Positions 1 through 5,225 of a DNA stretch of 5,225 bases are shown here, one piece after another. The stretch lies in contig JASHVU010000048.1 in NCBI GenBank assembly GCA_030044455.1, positions 1 through 5,225 of the forward strand, in the 5' to 3' direction. This stretch comes from Acidobacteriaceae bacterium. Lineage in GTDB: Bacteria > Acidobacteriota > Terriglobia > Terriglobales > Acidobacteriaceae. The translations under genes and the position numbers were made by a program. The notes below the pieces were generated by a model that made no database searches, was not told the origin of the DNA, and worked only from the letters and a program-made list of their open reading frames with translations. How positions within the stretch are numbered: the stretch's first letter is position 1; every line of letters starts with the position of its first letter.

Positions 1-214
1 TCTGATGGGCGGCTTCGGATCGGCGGTAGTCGAGGCGCTCGAAGAGTTGGGCAGCAAGGTTCCAGTGGTGCGCATCGGCTGGCCCGATCAATTCATTGAG
101 CACGGCAAGGTGGACCAGCTTCGCGCCCGCTACGGCCTCACCCCCGAAGCCGCCTACGAGCAAGTGCGCCCCCTGCTGACGCCCAGAAGAAGGCCCACGC
201 TGGTGGCGTCGTAG
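1..214 (+). CDS. dxs: 1-deoxy-D-xylulose-5-phosphate synthase, C-terminal fragment (5' end outside window)
   Basis: Dxs condenses pyruvate and glyceraldehyde 3-phosphate with thiamine diphosphate, the first step of the cytoplasmic MEP pathway to isoprenoids. Only the last ~70 codons are present; the first whole codon begins at position 2 and the frame ends in TAG at 212-214. The visible part is the end of the transketolase C-terminal domain. It shows GGFGSAVVEAL, then PVVRIGWPDQFIEHG, then a terminal helix with LRARYGLTPEAA, in the order and spacing typical of Dxs C-termini. The ATG at 5 is an internal Met, not a start. The short basic tail after the last helix (RRRPTLVAS) is normal variation. 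The gene is convergent with the large minus-strand gene, with a 97-bp repeat-containing gap and no clear hairpin terminator. Related transketolase-like enzymes share the fold, but the GIPD-like/FIEHG stretch favours Dxs strongly. Confidence 0.9.
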   Translation, partial: LMGGFGSAVVEALEELGSKVPVVRIGWPDQFIEHGKVDQLRARYGLTPEAAYEQVRPLLTPRRRPTLVAS

Positions 215-218
215 AAAC

Positions 219-267
219 AGCTATTAGCTCTTAGCTTTTAGCTCTTGACCCCTAACTCTTAGCTGAT
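219..267. repeat. Short tandem repeat array, 7-bp period
   Basis: Seven consecutive heptamers run in register directly after the dxs stop codon. The consensus is AGCTCTT: units 1-4 are AGCTATT, AGCTCTT, AGCTTTT and AGCTCTT, unit 5 (GACCCCT) is diverged, unit 6 is AACTCTT and unit 7 is AGCTGAT. It lies in the gap between two convergent genes. Short tandemly repeated heptamers of this kind are known from intergenic DNA of several phyla and usually have no assigned role. The outer units place CAGCTA (218-223) opposite TAGCTG (260-265), but the resulting stem is too short and distant to call a terminator. Confidence 0.8.
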
Positions 268-283
268 CATCAAGGGATTGCTT

Positions 284-307
284 CAGCCCCTTAGTCCCTC
301 AGCCCCT
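284..307. repeat. Three 8-bp tandem repeats
   Basis: CAGCCCCT, TAGTCCCT and CAGCCCCT follow each other without gaps, so the first and third units are identical. The block sits 16 bp after the heptamer array and ends 4 bp before the stop codon of the convergent minus-strand gene. The unit differs from the heptamer in length and sequence, so it is a second short tandem repeat in the same gap. Confidence 0.65.
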
Positions 308-311
308 GTCT

Positions 312-3221
312 TCACGGTCCCTGCTTAATCGCCACGCCCACCGTCGACGTATTCCCCGTCGCCGCAATTCCCACTAACTCCGTTGCCACGCCCGGTATCG
401 AGGCCGGCGCAAAATTCACGCTCCCATCAATCGCTGTCGTCGCCGTGGCCGATTGCGATGCCAGCAGCACCCCCTGCGCGCAAACCGTATGCACCTCGCA
501 AGGCGGCCTCCACGCATAGAGCGCCTGGTAGAACAAAACTGTTCCGTTGGCCATCGGATTTCCGTCCATATCGAGGACCCGCAGCACAACCTGGCCCGGC
601 GTCCCTGACACGGCGATTGTCTGGCTCGTGCCGCTCACCGCGACGAGCGTCGCGTACTCCGGCCGCGCACCGATCACACTGAACGTTGCGCAGTTGCTGG
701 TCCCATTCACGCAGGCATTGATGGTGGCCAGTTGCCCCTCGGCCAGCGGTCCCACAGTCAGTGTCTGCGTGGCAATGCCGGATGGGTTGGTAAGAACAGC
801 GGCCGACGGCGCCACGATTCCGCTCACGCTTGTCCACTCGACCGATTGGCCGGCCGCAGGCACACCGTTGGTGAGCGCCAGAGCTTCGACCGTCCAGGTC
901 AACGTGGTTCCCGCCGCCAACGAAAGTTCCGGTGTGAGCGAAGCCAGCACTGGCGGAGTTCCACCGGAAAACTGCGCTTCCAGGCTCGATCCATTCGTCA
1001 GCCAAGCGGTCACAATCGAAAGCGTTCCGTCGACCGCGATCACATTCATCTGCGCGCGCCCGTCCCCAGATGCAGTGACGGAGCAGCTTGCCTGCCCGCA
1101 GCCGAGCGTCGCCGTTCCGCTGGTCACGGTGAAGATAACGGTTACACCTCCGGCAGGTGCCAGTGTGCTCCCGAGTGCCTGCACCGCGAAGGGCGTCGGA
1201 ACACCGATAGGTATGGTGCCGGACGGACCCGTCACCAGCGTCAACGCATCGCCAATACCCGAGTCGTAACTGATGCCCCCCGGAATGACCGCCGATGCAT
1301 AGAAGACCGGCGCATCGTCGACCTCAACGTCTTGAGAACCGGTCACGCCCGCGCCGGCCGCCGGCGCAACCGCCGTAATCTCGGTAGGAGAGATGCTGGT
1401 GACCAGCGCGGCCTGGCCGCCCACCAGCACGGTATCGGTGAGCCTGAATCCCATGCCGTGAATCACAAAGGGCCCACCCGAAGCCGGCAGCCGCACCGGG
1501 TCGACAGTGTCTGCGTAAAGAACCCACCCGTTATAGCTATAGTCCGGCCGGCCGTCGCCACGCGTATCGGCAACCCCAACGCGAACCACGTCGGCGGCGT
1601 AGGTGTTCACCTCGAGCCAGGTCTCGCCTGCGGCCAGGCCGTTCAACCCCGGCGCGCTCACTACCGGGGTTGCGCCCGCCGCGTCGAAGGCATCCCAGAT
1701 TCCGATCGAGGGCATGGCTTTCTGGTTCGAGGGCGCGCCGGTTTCATCGCTAGCCTGCGTAACGATGGTGAAGCTGCGGCTGCCGCGCACCGGAAACGTA
1801 AACCAGTCGGTCTGCCCCACCTGGCTGAGCCGCCCGCACCACATTCCCTCAGCCGGCATCTGCCGCGGCTGGGCAACCGTGCCAATGGCGTCCAAGAATC
1901 CGGGACCCGGCGTACCCACGGCCGTAATCGTCAATGTCTGCGCGCTGCCCGCCGCCATCCCGGGAAGCGTCACCGCGTTGAGCGTGCCCGAGGGGTCGAC
2001 CTGGCCCTGCATGTAAGGGCCGACCGAGTCAGTCAGAATATAGAGCGGATTGATGGCTTCAAACGTAACCTGGTAAGTCGCCGTCGTTACTCCCGGCGGC
2101 AGCGGAATGCCGCTCAGGTCAAAGTATCCCTGCATGGCCGCGTTGTTCGAGCCCCACATCGACAGCGGATTGCCATTCGAGTCATCGAAGCCCAGTACCG
2201 GGTTGCCGTGATTGCCGGTGAACAACGCGCCCGAAACGAAACTCGCCGTGTATTCATAGAGCGGGTTTCCATTCGCGTCCAGCGGCCGCGCCACCACATT
2301 CACTCCCTGCATTCCATAACCGCTCGCGAACTCAACCGTCCCCTGAATTGAAATTGTGTTCGCCGCCGTGATCTGCTTGCCCGGGAAGCCGGCCAGATTG
2401 GCCGCGAGGATTGGATAAATGCGGTTCAGCGCTGCGATATCGTCGTAGCGCAGAACGTTGGGGTCGGGAATACAATCGCCTCCACTGGCCCCGCAGATTC
2501 CGCTGAATGGCTGCATCACCGGCCAGCCCAGTGTGCCGCCAGGCTCGCCGTTTTCCTGCGCTCCGGGATTGACCTGCGCGTAGTCGAGCCCCAGCACGCG
2601 TCCGAAGGCCCGTTCAATCTCGTAGCTCATCATGGTGAGCATCGGGGGCGTGGTGGCGCACAGTCCGTTCAGGATAATAATGGCGTGTGCGATGGTGGCA
2701 TCGGTGTTGAGGTTATCCATCCACACAAAGACACCGTTGTCCTGGCAGGTTTCGGGCGTGCTTGTGGTGGCGCCGAAGATGGCATCGATCACCGATCCGT
2801 CGGCGTCGTAGATCACGCCCAGCGGATCGCTCGTGGCCGATGGTGTCACATCTGCGGGCGCGGTGATCTGGCCGGTCGCGTTGACCGCGATATTTGACCC
2901 GTTCACGTCTTCGTTCAGCTGCCCCATGTCCGTCAGCGTCACGCCGGCCGTGGGAACCGCACTCCACAACGCTGCGGCCGCATCAACCATCGCCGTCGCC
3001 TGCTGGTTGGTGACAGTGTTCGAAAGCGCACCCTGGTCAACATAGTAGTTCACCTTTCCGTTGGCCCAGTGCACCGGTTGGCCAAGCACCGCGGGATTGA
3101 AATAGCTCACGCCGGCAACGTATTTGGGTCCGCCCGCAATCACCCCCGCAGGTCCAAGCGCAAGCAGCATCACGCCAACAGCACCTGAGCCAATGCGTCG
3201 AACGCCTTCACCCCAATGCAC
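312..3221 (-). CDS. Large secreted multidomain protein: matrixin-like domain lacking the zinc ligands, followed by beta-sandwich/Ig-like modules
   Basis: About 969 aa from the GTG at 3221 (numbering below). I chose this start because GGAGGG lies 5 nt upstream and it gives a compact signal peptide: VRRIGSG, then the hydrophobic AVGVMLLALGPAGVIA. A TTG at 3281 or GTG at 3257 would add 20 or 12 residues. Residues ~50-270 resemble an M10 matrixin catalytic domain: VNYYVDQG at the start, a region at ~204-214 where HExxHxxGxxH should be, a Met-turn-like VMQPF (~235-239), and DDIAALNRIYP (~260-270) as at matrixin ends. The zinc motif reads RAFGRVLGLDY, so all three His and the Glu are absent. Then come a carboxypeptidase-regulatory-like/CNA-B-like region (~290-435), a PPC-like region with QTDWFTFPV (~445-570), an IPT/TIG-like domain (~573-645), and three Ig-like (Big-type) domains (~660-755, 755-850, 852-967). 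Cys pairs in each Ig-like domain suggest disulfides and an extracytoplasmic location. No sorting motif or C-terminal anchor is seen. Function is unknown; adhesion or carbohydrate/surface binding is possible. Module boundaries are by eye. Confidence 0.85.
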   Translation of the reverse strand: MHWGEGVRRIGSGAVGVMLLALGPAGVIAGGPKYVAGVSYFNPAVLGQPVHWANGKVNYYVDQGALSNTVTNQQATAMVDAAAALWSAVPTAGVTLTDMGQLNEDVNGSNIAVNATGQITAPADVTPSATSDPLGVIYDADGSVIDAIFGATTSTPETCQDNGVFVWMDNLNTDATIAHAIIILNGLCATTPPMLTMMSYEIERAFGRVLGLDYAQVNPGAQENGEPGGTLGWPVMQPFSGICGASGGDCIPDPNVLRYDDIAALNRIYPILAANLAGFPGKQITAANTISIQGTVEFASGYGMQGVNVVARPLDANGNPLYEYTASFVSGALFTGNHGNPVLGFDDSNGNPLSMWGSNNAAMQGYFDLSGIPLPPGVTTATYQVTFEAINPLYILTDSVGPYMQGQVDPSGTLNAVTLPGMAAGSAQTLTITAVGTPGPGFLDAIGTVAQPRQMPAEGMWCGRLSQVGQTDWFTFPVRGSRSFTIVTQASDETGAPSNQKAMPSIGIWDAFDAAGATPVVSAPGLNGLAAGETWLEVNTYAADVVRVGVADTRGDGRPDYSYNGWVLYADTVDPVRLPASGGPFVIHGMGFRLTDTVLVGGQAALVTSISPTEITAVAPAAGAGVTGSQDVEVDDAPVFYASAVIPGGISYDSGIGDALTLVTGPSGTIPIGVPTPFAVQALGSTLAPAGGVTVIFTVTSGTATLGCGQASCSVTASGDGRAQMNVIAVDGTLSIVTAWLTNGSSLEAQFSGGTPPVLASLTPELSLAAGTTLTWTVEALALTNGVPAAGQSVEWTSVSGIVAPSAAVLTNPSGIATQTLTVGPLAEGQLATINACVNGTSNCATFSVIGARPEYATLVAVSGTSQTIAVSGTPGQVVLRVLDMDGNPMANGTVLFYQALYAWRPPCEVHTVCAQGVLLASQSATATTAIDGSVNFAPASIPGVATELVGIAATGNTSTVGVAIKQGP

Positions 3222-3226
3222 CGGGA

Positions 3227-3232
3227 CCCTCC
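3227..3232 (-). promoter_or_regulatory. Ribosome binding site that decides the start of the large secreted protein
   Basis: On the minus strand GGAGGG is followed by 5 nt and then GTG at 3221-3219. This is the strongest Shine-Dalgarno match near any possible start of the gene. A competing site, AGGGGA at 3269-3264, sits 6 nt before an upstream GTG at 3257-3255. The furthest start, TTG at 3281, has no good site. The GTG at 3221 also removes a Cys- and Arg-rich N-terminal extension that would be odd ahead of a signal peptide. Confidence 0.5.
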
Positions 3233-3472
3233 GAACGGAGGATTTACGGCAAAACACGCACCATCCCCTGTGAGTTCTCAAAAGAGACTATTAACTCTTT
3301 CAGGGGATTCGGATGAGAAGCCTCTAAGAAACCTCTGCACAAGTCGTTCGTGAAGGGTACGGCCTTTCGTGTCTGCGTGAGAACTCATTTTGCCTGGTTC
3401 TTTGCCCTGCAATCCGGAGGGTGCAGCGACCTTTCGGGAATCTCTGATCAAGTACGGAAAGTCCGATCCAGT

Positions 3473-3515
3473 TGCCGTTTTGAAAGGGCACGGCTTCAGC
3501 CGTGCCGAAAAGGCA
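3473..3515. repeat. Long palindrome/hairpin, GGCTTCAGCC core
   Basis: The centre, 3487-3506, is a perfect 20-base palindrome with 9-bp arms (GGCACGGCT and AGCCGTGCC) around TC. It is extended by imperfect outer pairing: TGCC and TTTT on the left (3473-3481) face AAAA and GGCA on the right (3508-3515), giving a possible 43-nt stem. Read on the minus strand the core hairpin is followed by CTTTC, so weak transcription termination between the 66-aa gene and the large secreted-protein gene is conceivable. The repeat-family interpretation is stronger. Confidence 0.7.
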
Positions 3516-3527
3516 GGCAAAATGAAT

Positions 3528-3541
3528 GGGGCTTTAGCCCC
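3528..3541. repeat. Palindromic repeat, GGGGCTTTAGCCCC
   Basis: Perfect 6-bp arms (GGGGCT and AGCCCC) around TT, 21 bp after the preceding palindrome. It shares the GGCTTTAGCC core with 3608-3621, so it belongs to the same family of dispersed intergenic palindromes. Confidence 0.7.
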
Positions 3542-3607
3542 CGAAGACAGGTCCCGCGACTTAATCAGTGCTTCCTTAGGTCGCTGCATTGGACCAAAAC
3601 TAGCCGA

Positions 3608-3621
3608 GCGGCTTTAGCCGC
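3608..3621. repeat. Palindromic repeat, GCGGCTTTAGCCGC
   Basis: Perfect 6-bp arms (GCGGCT and AGCCGC) around TT, the third palindrome inside the inverted-repeat-bounded element. The preceding TTGGACC...AAAAC (from 3589) recurs with gaps at 3686-3702, ahead of a decayed copy of this palindrome at 3705-3716. Confidence 0.7.
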
Positions 3622-3684
3622 GGGCGTTTCCACTCCTAATTTCGGCCTGTAGCCAAGTTCTCACGCAGACACTTTAGGCCGTAC

Positions 3685-3843
3685 GTTGGACCGCAATAAA
3701 ACAAGGAGCTTTAGCCTGAGAGGGGCGGGGCACGTTCATCGAAATGGAACTCAATCAGAGCTTCCCCAACACGTTCTGGGGCAACCGGCCGATTGGCGAA
3801 ACTCTACGTGCGCTGGGCTAGCCCCGCGAACTCCGCTGCTTCT
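3685..3843. other. Gene-free stretch with decayed copies of the neighbouring repeats
   Basis: Between the right inverted-repeat arm and the stop of the 66-aa gene no coding signal is convincing. TTGGACC...AAAAC...GAGCTTTAGCC at 3686-3716 is a degenerate copy of 3589-3619. AATCAGAGCTTCC at 3753-3765 matches AATCAGTGCTTCC at 3563-3575 at 12 of 13 positions. A perfect 10-bp palindrome, GGGCTAGCCC, lies at 3815-3824, and CCCCA (3764-3768) could pair with TGGGG (3777-3781). The two shared blocks occur in the opposite order relative to 3563-3621, so this is not a simple tandem duplication. With 3282-3356, which shows only the 5-bp repeat CCTCT (3321-3325 and 3332-3336), this completes the non-coding region between the two minus-strand genes. 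Confidence 0.5.
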
Positions 3844-4044
3844 CTAGATCTCCGGATAGAAATCGAAAAACGCGTCGAGGCTGCGCTTGAGCTGAGTCTC
3901 GATCTCTTCGCGCGAACCCTCGATCATGTGCATTGTTACGTGGGCCTCGTGGCCATTGGCCAGCTTCAGCCTGGCGTCCTCAATGGCCGTAACTTCGCCT
4001 TCGGGCAAGAGACGCAGGCCGTAGACAAGAGTCAGATTCGCCAT
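3844..4044 (-). CDS. Small hypothetical protein, 66 aa
   Basis: The product begins MANLTLVYGLRLLPEGEVT and ends in DAFFDFYPEI. I do not recognise the family. By eye it has one or two beta strands (LTLVYGLRLL; AHVTMHM), then a charged amphipathic helix (SREEIETQLKRSLDAFFDF). There is no signal peptide, membrane segment or metal-binding Cys/His cluster, so it is probably soluble and cytoplasmic. I chose the ATG at 4044; ATGs at 4053 and 4050 would add 2-3 residues. Extending further upstream gives low-complexity, non-protein-like sequence that overlaps the trxB start on the other strand. No good Shine-Dalgarno site precedes any of these ATGs. It is transcribed away from trxB with a 139-bp shared upstream region. 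The regular secondary-structure pattern and balanced charge favour a real gene, but short length leaves doubt. Confidence 0.6.
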   Translation of the reverse strand: MANLTLVYGLRLLPEGEVTAIEDARLKLANGHEAHVTMHMIEGSREEIETQLKRSLDAFFDFYPEI

Positions 4045-4057
4045 GAGCATCATCTTA

Positions 4058-4077
4058 TACGGAGGGGTACGGAGGGT
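4058..4077. repeat. Two 10-bp tandem repeats between divergent genes
   Basis: TACGGAGGGG is followed directly by TACGGAGGGT, a 9-of-10 match. The pair lies 14 bp upstream of the 66-aa gene's ATG and ~107 bp upstream of trxB, in their shared region. The G-runs on the plus strand (4061-4079) could form a weak two-tetrad quadruplex, and a direct repeat with a 10-bp period could also be a binding site; neither is shown. Confidence 0.5.
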
Positions 4078-4161
4078 GGCACTGCCCAACCCCGGCGCAT
4101 GGCGATCTGAGGGATAAAAACACCCCATCCAGGAGTGCCGCGGCTGGTACGCCTCGCCGTC

Positions 4162-4167
4162 TACAAT
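4162..4167 (+). promoter_or_regulatory. Possible -10 box for trxB (TACAAT)
   Basis: TACAAT differs from TATAAT by one base and lies 16 bp before the trxB ATG, which would give a very short 5' leader of about 10 nt. No convincing -35 box is found 16-18 bp upstream, and only a weak GAG precedes the ATG as a ribosome site. Tentative. Confidence 0.25.
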
Positions 4168-4183
4168 CAACACGAGACTGACT

Positions 4184-5131
4184 ATGACTGAAATTCGCGA
4201 TACCGTAATTCTTGGCTCCGGCTGCGCCGGGCTGACCGCTGCCATCTACACCGCCCGCGCCGGCCTTAAACCGCTGGTGCTCGAGGGCCACGAACCCGGC
4301 GGCCAACTCTCCATCACCACGACGGTCGAAAACTTTCCCGGCTGGCCCGATGGTATCCAGGGCCCTGAACTCATCGAAAACATGAAGAAGCAGGCGCAGC
4401 GCTTTGGCGCAACTCTTGAGATGGCGCACCTGCACTCGGTCGAACTCGGCGCCCATCCCATCAAGCTGCACAGCTCCATGGGCGAGATTCACACCCGCAC
4501 GCTCATCGTCGCCTCGGGTGCAAGCGCGCGCTGGCTTGGGCTTCCCAGCGAACAGGCGCTCATCGGCCACGGCGTTTCAAGCTGCGCCACCTGCGACGGA
4601 TTCTTCTTCCGCGGCAAAGAGATTGCCGTTGTCGGCGGCGGCGACTCGGCCATGGAGGAGGCGCTCTTCCTTACCCGCTTCGCCACCAAAGTCACGCTGC
4701 TGCACCGGCGCGCGCAGTTCCGCGCCTCGAAAATCATGCTCGAGCGCGCCGTGGCTCATCCCAACATCGAATTGCGCACCAACACGATTGTGGACGAGGT
4801 TCTCGGCGTCGATGAGAAAGAAGTAAAAGGGCTGAAATTGCGCGACGTAAAAACCGGCGAAACCGACACGCTCGCCATCAGCGGACTCTTTCTCGGCATC
4901 GGTCACGAGCCCAACGCAAAGTTCTTTGCCGGGCAAATGGATCTCGACGACGAGGGTTACATCAAGACCACCAACAACGTCTTTACCACCAACCACGGCG
5001 AGATTGTTCCCGGCGTGTTCGCCTGCGGTGACGTGCAGGACCGCCGCTACCGCCAGGCGATTACTGCTGCCGGCTCCGGCTGTATGGCCGCCCTCGAAGC
5101 GGAAAAATACCTCGAGGAACGGGGTCACTGA
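4184..5131 (+). CDS. trxB: Thioredoxin reductase (NADPH), FAD-dependent
   Basis: A complete 315-aa protein, close to the ~320 aa usual for low-molecular-weight bacterial thioredoxin reductases. It transfers electrons from NADPH through FAD and a redox-active dithiol to oxidised thioredoxin in the cytoplasm. Visible in order: the FAD dinucleotide motif GSGCAG (11-16), EPGGQL and TTVENFPG (37-53), the active-site CATC with its following Asp (C134, C137, D138), the NADPH motif GGGDSAMEEA (151-160), HRRAQFR (174-180) for the NADP phosphate, and the C-terminal FAD motif FACGDVQDRRYRQAITAAGSG (279-299). The ATG at 4184 starts right before the first beta strand, as in the family. Residue 14 is Cys where Pro is usual (GSGPAG). 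All residues needed for activity are present. It is divergent from the 66-aa gene; no thioredoxin gene is visible in the window. Ferredoxin-NADP reductases of the same fold lack the CATC, so the call is firm. Confidence 0.96.
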   Translation: MTEIRDTVILGSGCAGLTAAIYTARAGLKPLVLEGHEPGGQLSITTTVENFPGWPDGIQGPELIENMKKQAQRFGATLEMAHLHSVELGAHPIKLHSSMGEIHTRTLIVASGASARWLGLPSEQALIGHGVSSCATCDGFFFRGKEIAVVGGGDSAMEEALFLTRFATKVTLLHRRAQFRASKIMLERAVAHPNIELRTNTIVDEVLGVDEKEVKGLKLRDVKTGETDTLAISGLFLGIGHEPNAKFFAGQMDLDDEGYIKTTNNVFTTNHGEIVPGVFACGDVQDRRYRQAITAAGSGCMAALEAEKYLEERGH

Positions 5132-5225
5132 TAACCGCAGGAGTAACTTTCGGCAGTCAATGATTCTCCTGGCCTCGGCAGGGGCATTCGGGATTCATTG
5201 CGCACCGTAGGCGCAACCGATGTCA
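5132..5225. other. Downstream end of window, no gene seen
   Basis: The 94 bp after the trxB stop contain only a 16-codon open frame from the ATG at 5160, without a usable ribosome site. CAGGAG (5138-5143) and CTCCTG (5166-5171) could pair across a 22-nt loop, but there is no T-run after it, so I do not call a terminator. Confidence 0.5.

Larger units (their letters stand above)
3357..3684. repeat. Inverted-repeat-bounded, palindrome-carrying element (possible MITE/REPIN-like unit)
   Basis: The left arm 3357-3385 and the right arm 3656-3684 are inverted copies matching at 26 of 29 positions. Both share GTACGGCCT at the outer end and GTGTCTGCGTGAGAACT at the inner end, and differ only in the three bases between (TTC versus AAA). 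The ~270 bp between the arms hold three perfect palindromes (3487-3506, 3528-3541, 3608-3621) and no convincing gene. The outermost GTAC is itself a palindrome, so it could be either the end of the repeat or a 4-bp target duplication around a 320-bp unit (3361-3680). No transposase is encoded, so if mobile it would need help in trans. It might also be two oppositely oriented copies of a dispersed repeat rather than one element. Confidence 0.6.

Noticed and set aside
219..307. Possible CRISPR-like array
   Set aside because: Units are 7 and 8 bp with no spacers between them; these are short tandem repeats.
547..1269. 240-codon plus-strand open frame
   Set aside because: Antisense to the Ig-like modules, no recognisable domain, no ribosome site.
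732..2351. 539-codon plus-strand open frame opposite the large gene
   Set aside because: Arg/His/Gly-rich composition typical of an antisense shadow in GC-rich DNA; the minus-strand frame encodes recognisable domains over the same stretch.
3282..3330. Promoter for the large minus-strand gene
   Set aside because: A TAATAG-like box is present on the minus strand, but no -35 box lies at a suitable distance.
3278..3589. 103-codon minus-strand open frame just upstream of the large secreted protein
   Set aside because: It runs straight through the left inverted-repeat arm and two palindromes, so stretches such as SGAKAPF and ARLKPCPF are translations of repeat DNA. No protein-like domain or good ribosome site.
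3793..4110. 105-codon plus-strand open frame opposite the 66-aa gene
   Set aside because: Begins in repeat DNA and covers the 66-aa gene in antisense; the minus-strand product looks more protein-like.
4577..5128. 183-codon minus-strand open frame inside trxB
   Set aside because: Antisense shadow of a clearly identified gene.
5138..5171. Possible terminator after trxB
   Set aside because: Only 6-bp arms, a 22-nt loop and no T-run.

Overview
The window reads as a piece of chromosome from an Acidobacteriota bacterium, probably class Terriglobia. This is an inference from three things: the overall character of the dxs and trxB products, a large secreted protein of a type I associate with acidobacterial genomes, and intergenic DNA filled with GGCTTTAGCC-type palindromes and short tandem repeats. 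The DNA is GC-rich, so long open frames run opposite and beside the real genes; these are treated as shadows. No tRNA, rRNA, CRISPR array, transposase or phage gene is visible.

Layout. Positions 1-214 (+) hold the last ~70 codons of dxs (1-deoxy-D-xylulose-5-phosphate synthase). A 97-bp gap to the convergent next gene contains a 7-bp-period repeat array (219-267) and three 8-bp repeats (284-307). Positions 312-3221 (-) encode one very large secreted multidomain protein of about 969 aa. It has a signal peptide, a matrixin (M10)-like N-terminal domain in which all zinc-binding and catalytic residues appear to be replaced, and then a string of beta-sandwich modules. Positions 3222-3843 lack a convincing gene. 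They hold a ~320-bp element bounded by 29-bp inverted repeats (3357-3385 and 3656-3684) that carries three palindromes, followed by degenerate copies of the same repeat units. Positions 3844-4044 (-) encode a 66-aa protein of unknown function. It is divergent from trxB (4184-5131, +), a complete thioredoxin reductase. Positions 5132-5225 show no gene.

The genes do not form an obvious pathway. dxs (isoprenoid precursor synthesis) and trxB (thiol redox balance) are housekeeping genes in separate transcription units. The large secreted protein is flanked by repeat-rich DNA on both sides. The 66-aa gene and trxB share a 139-bp divergent intergenic region, which is the only hint of a functional or regulatory link. 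The most notable points are the inactivated-looking protease domain and the inverted-repeat-bounded palindromic element. I do not see a clear new multi-gene system here.
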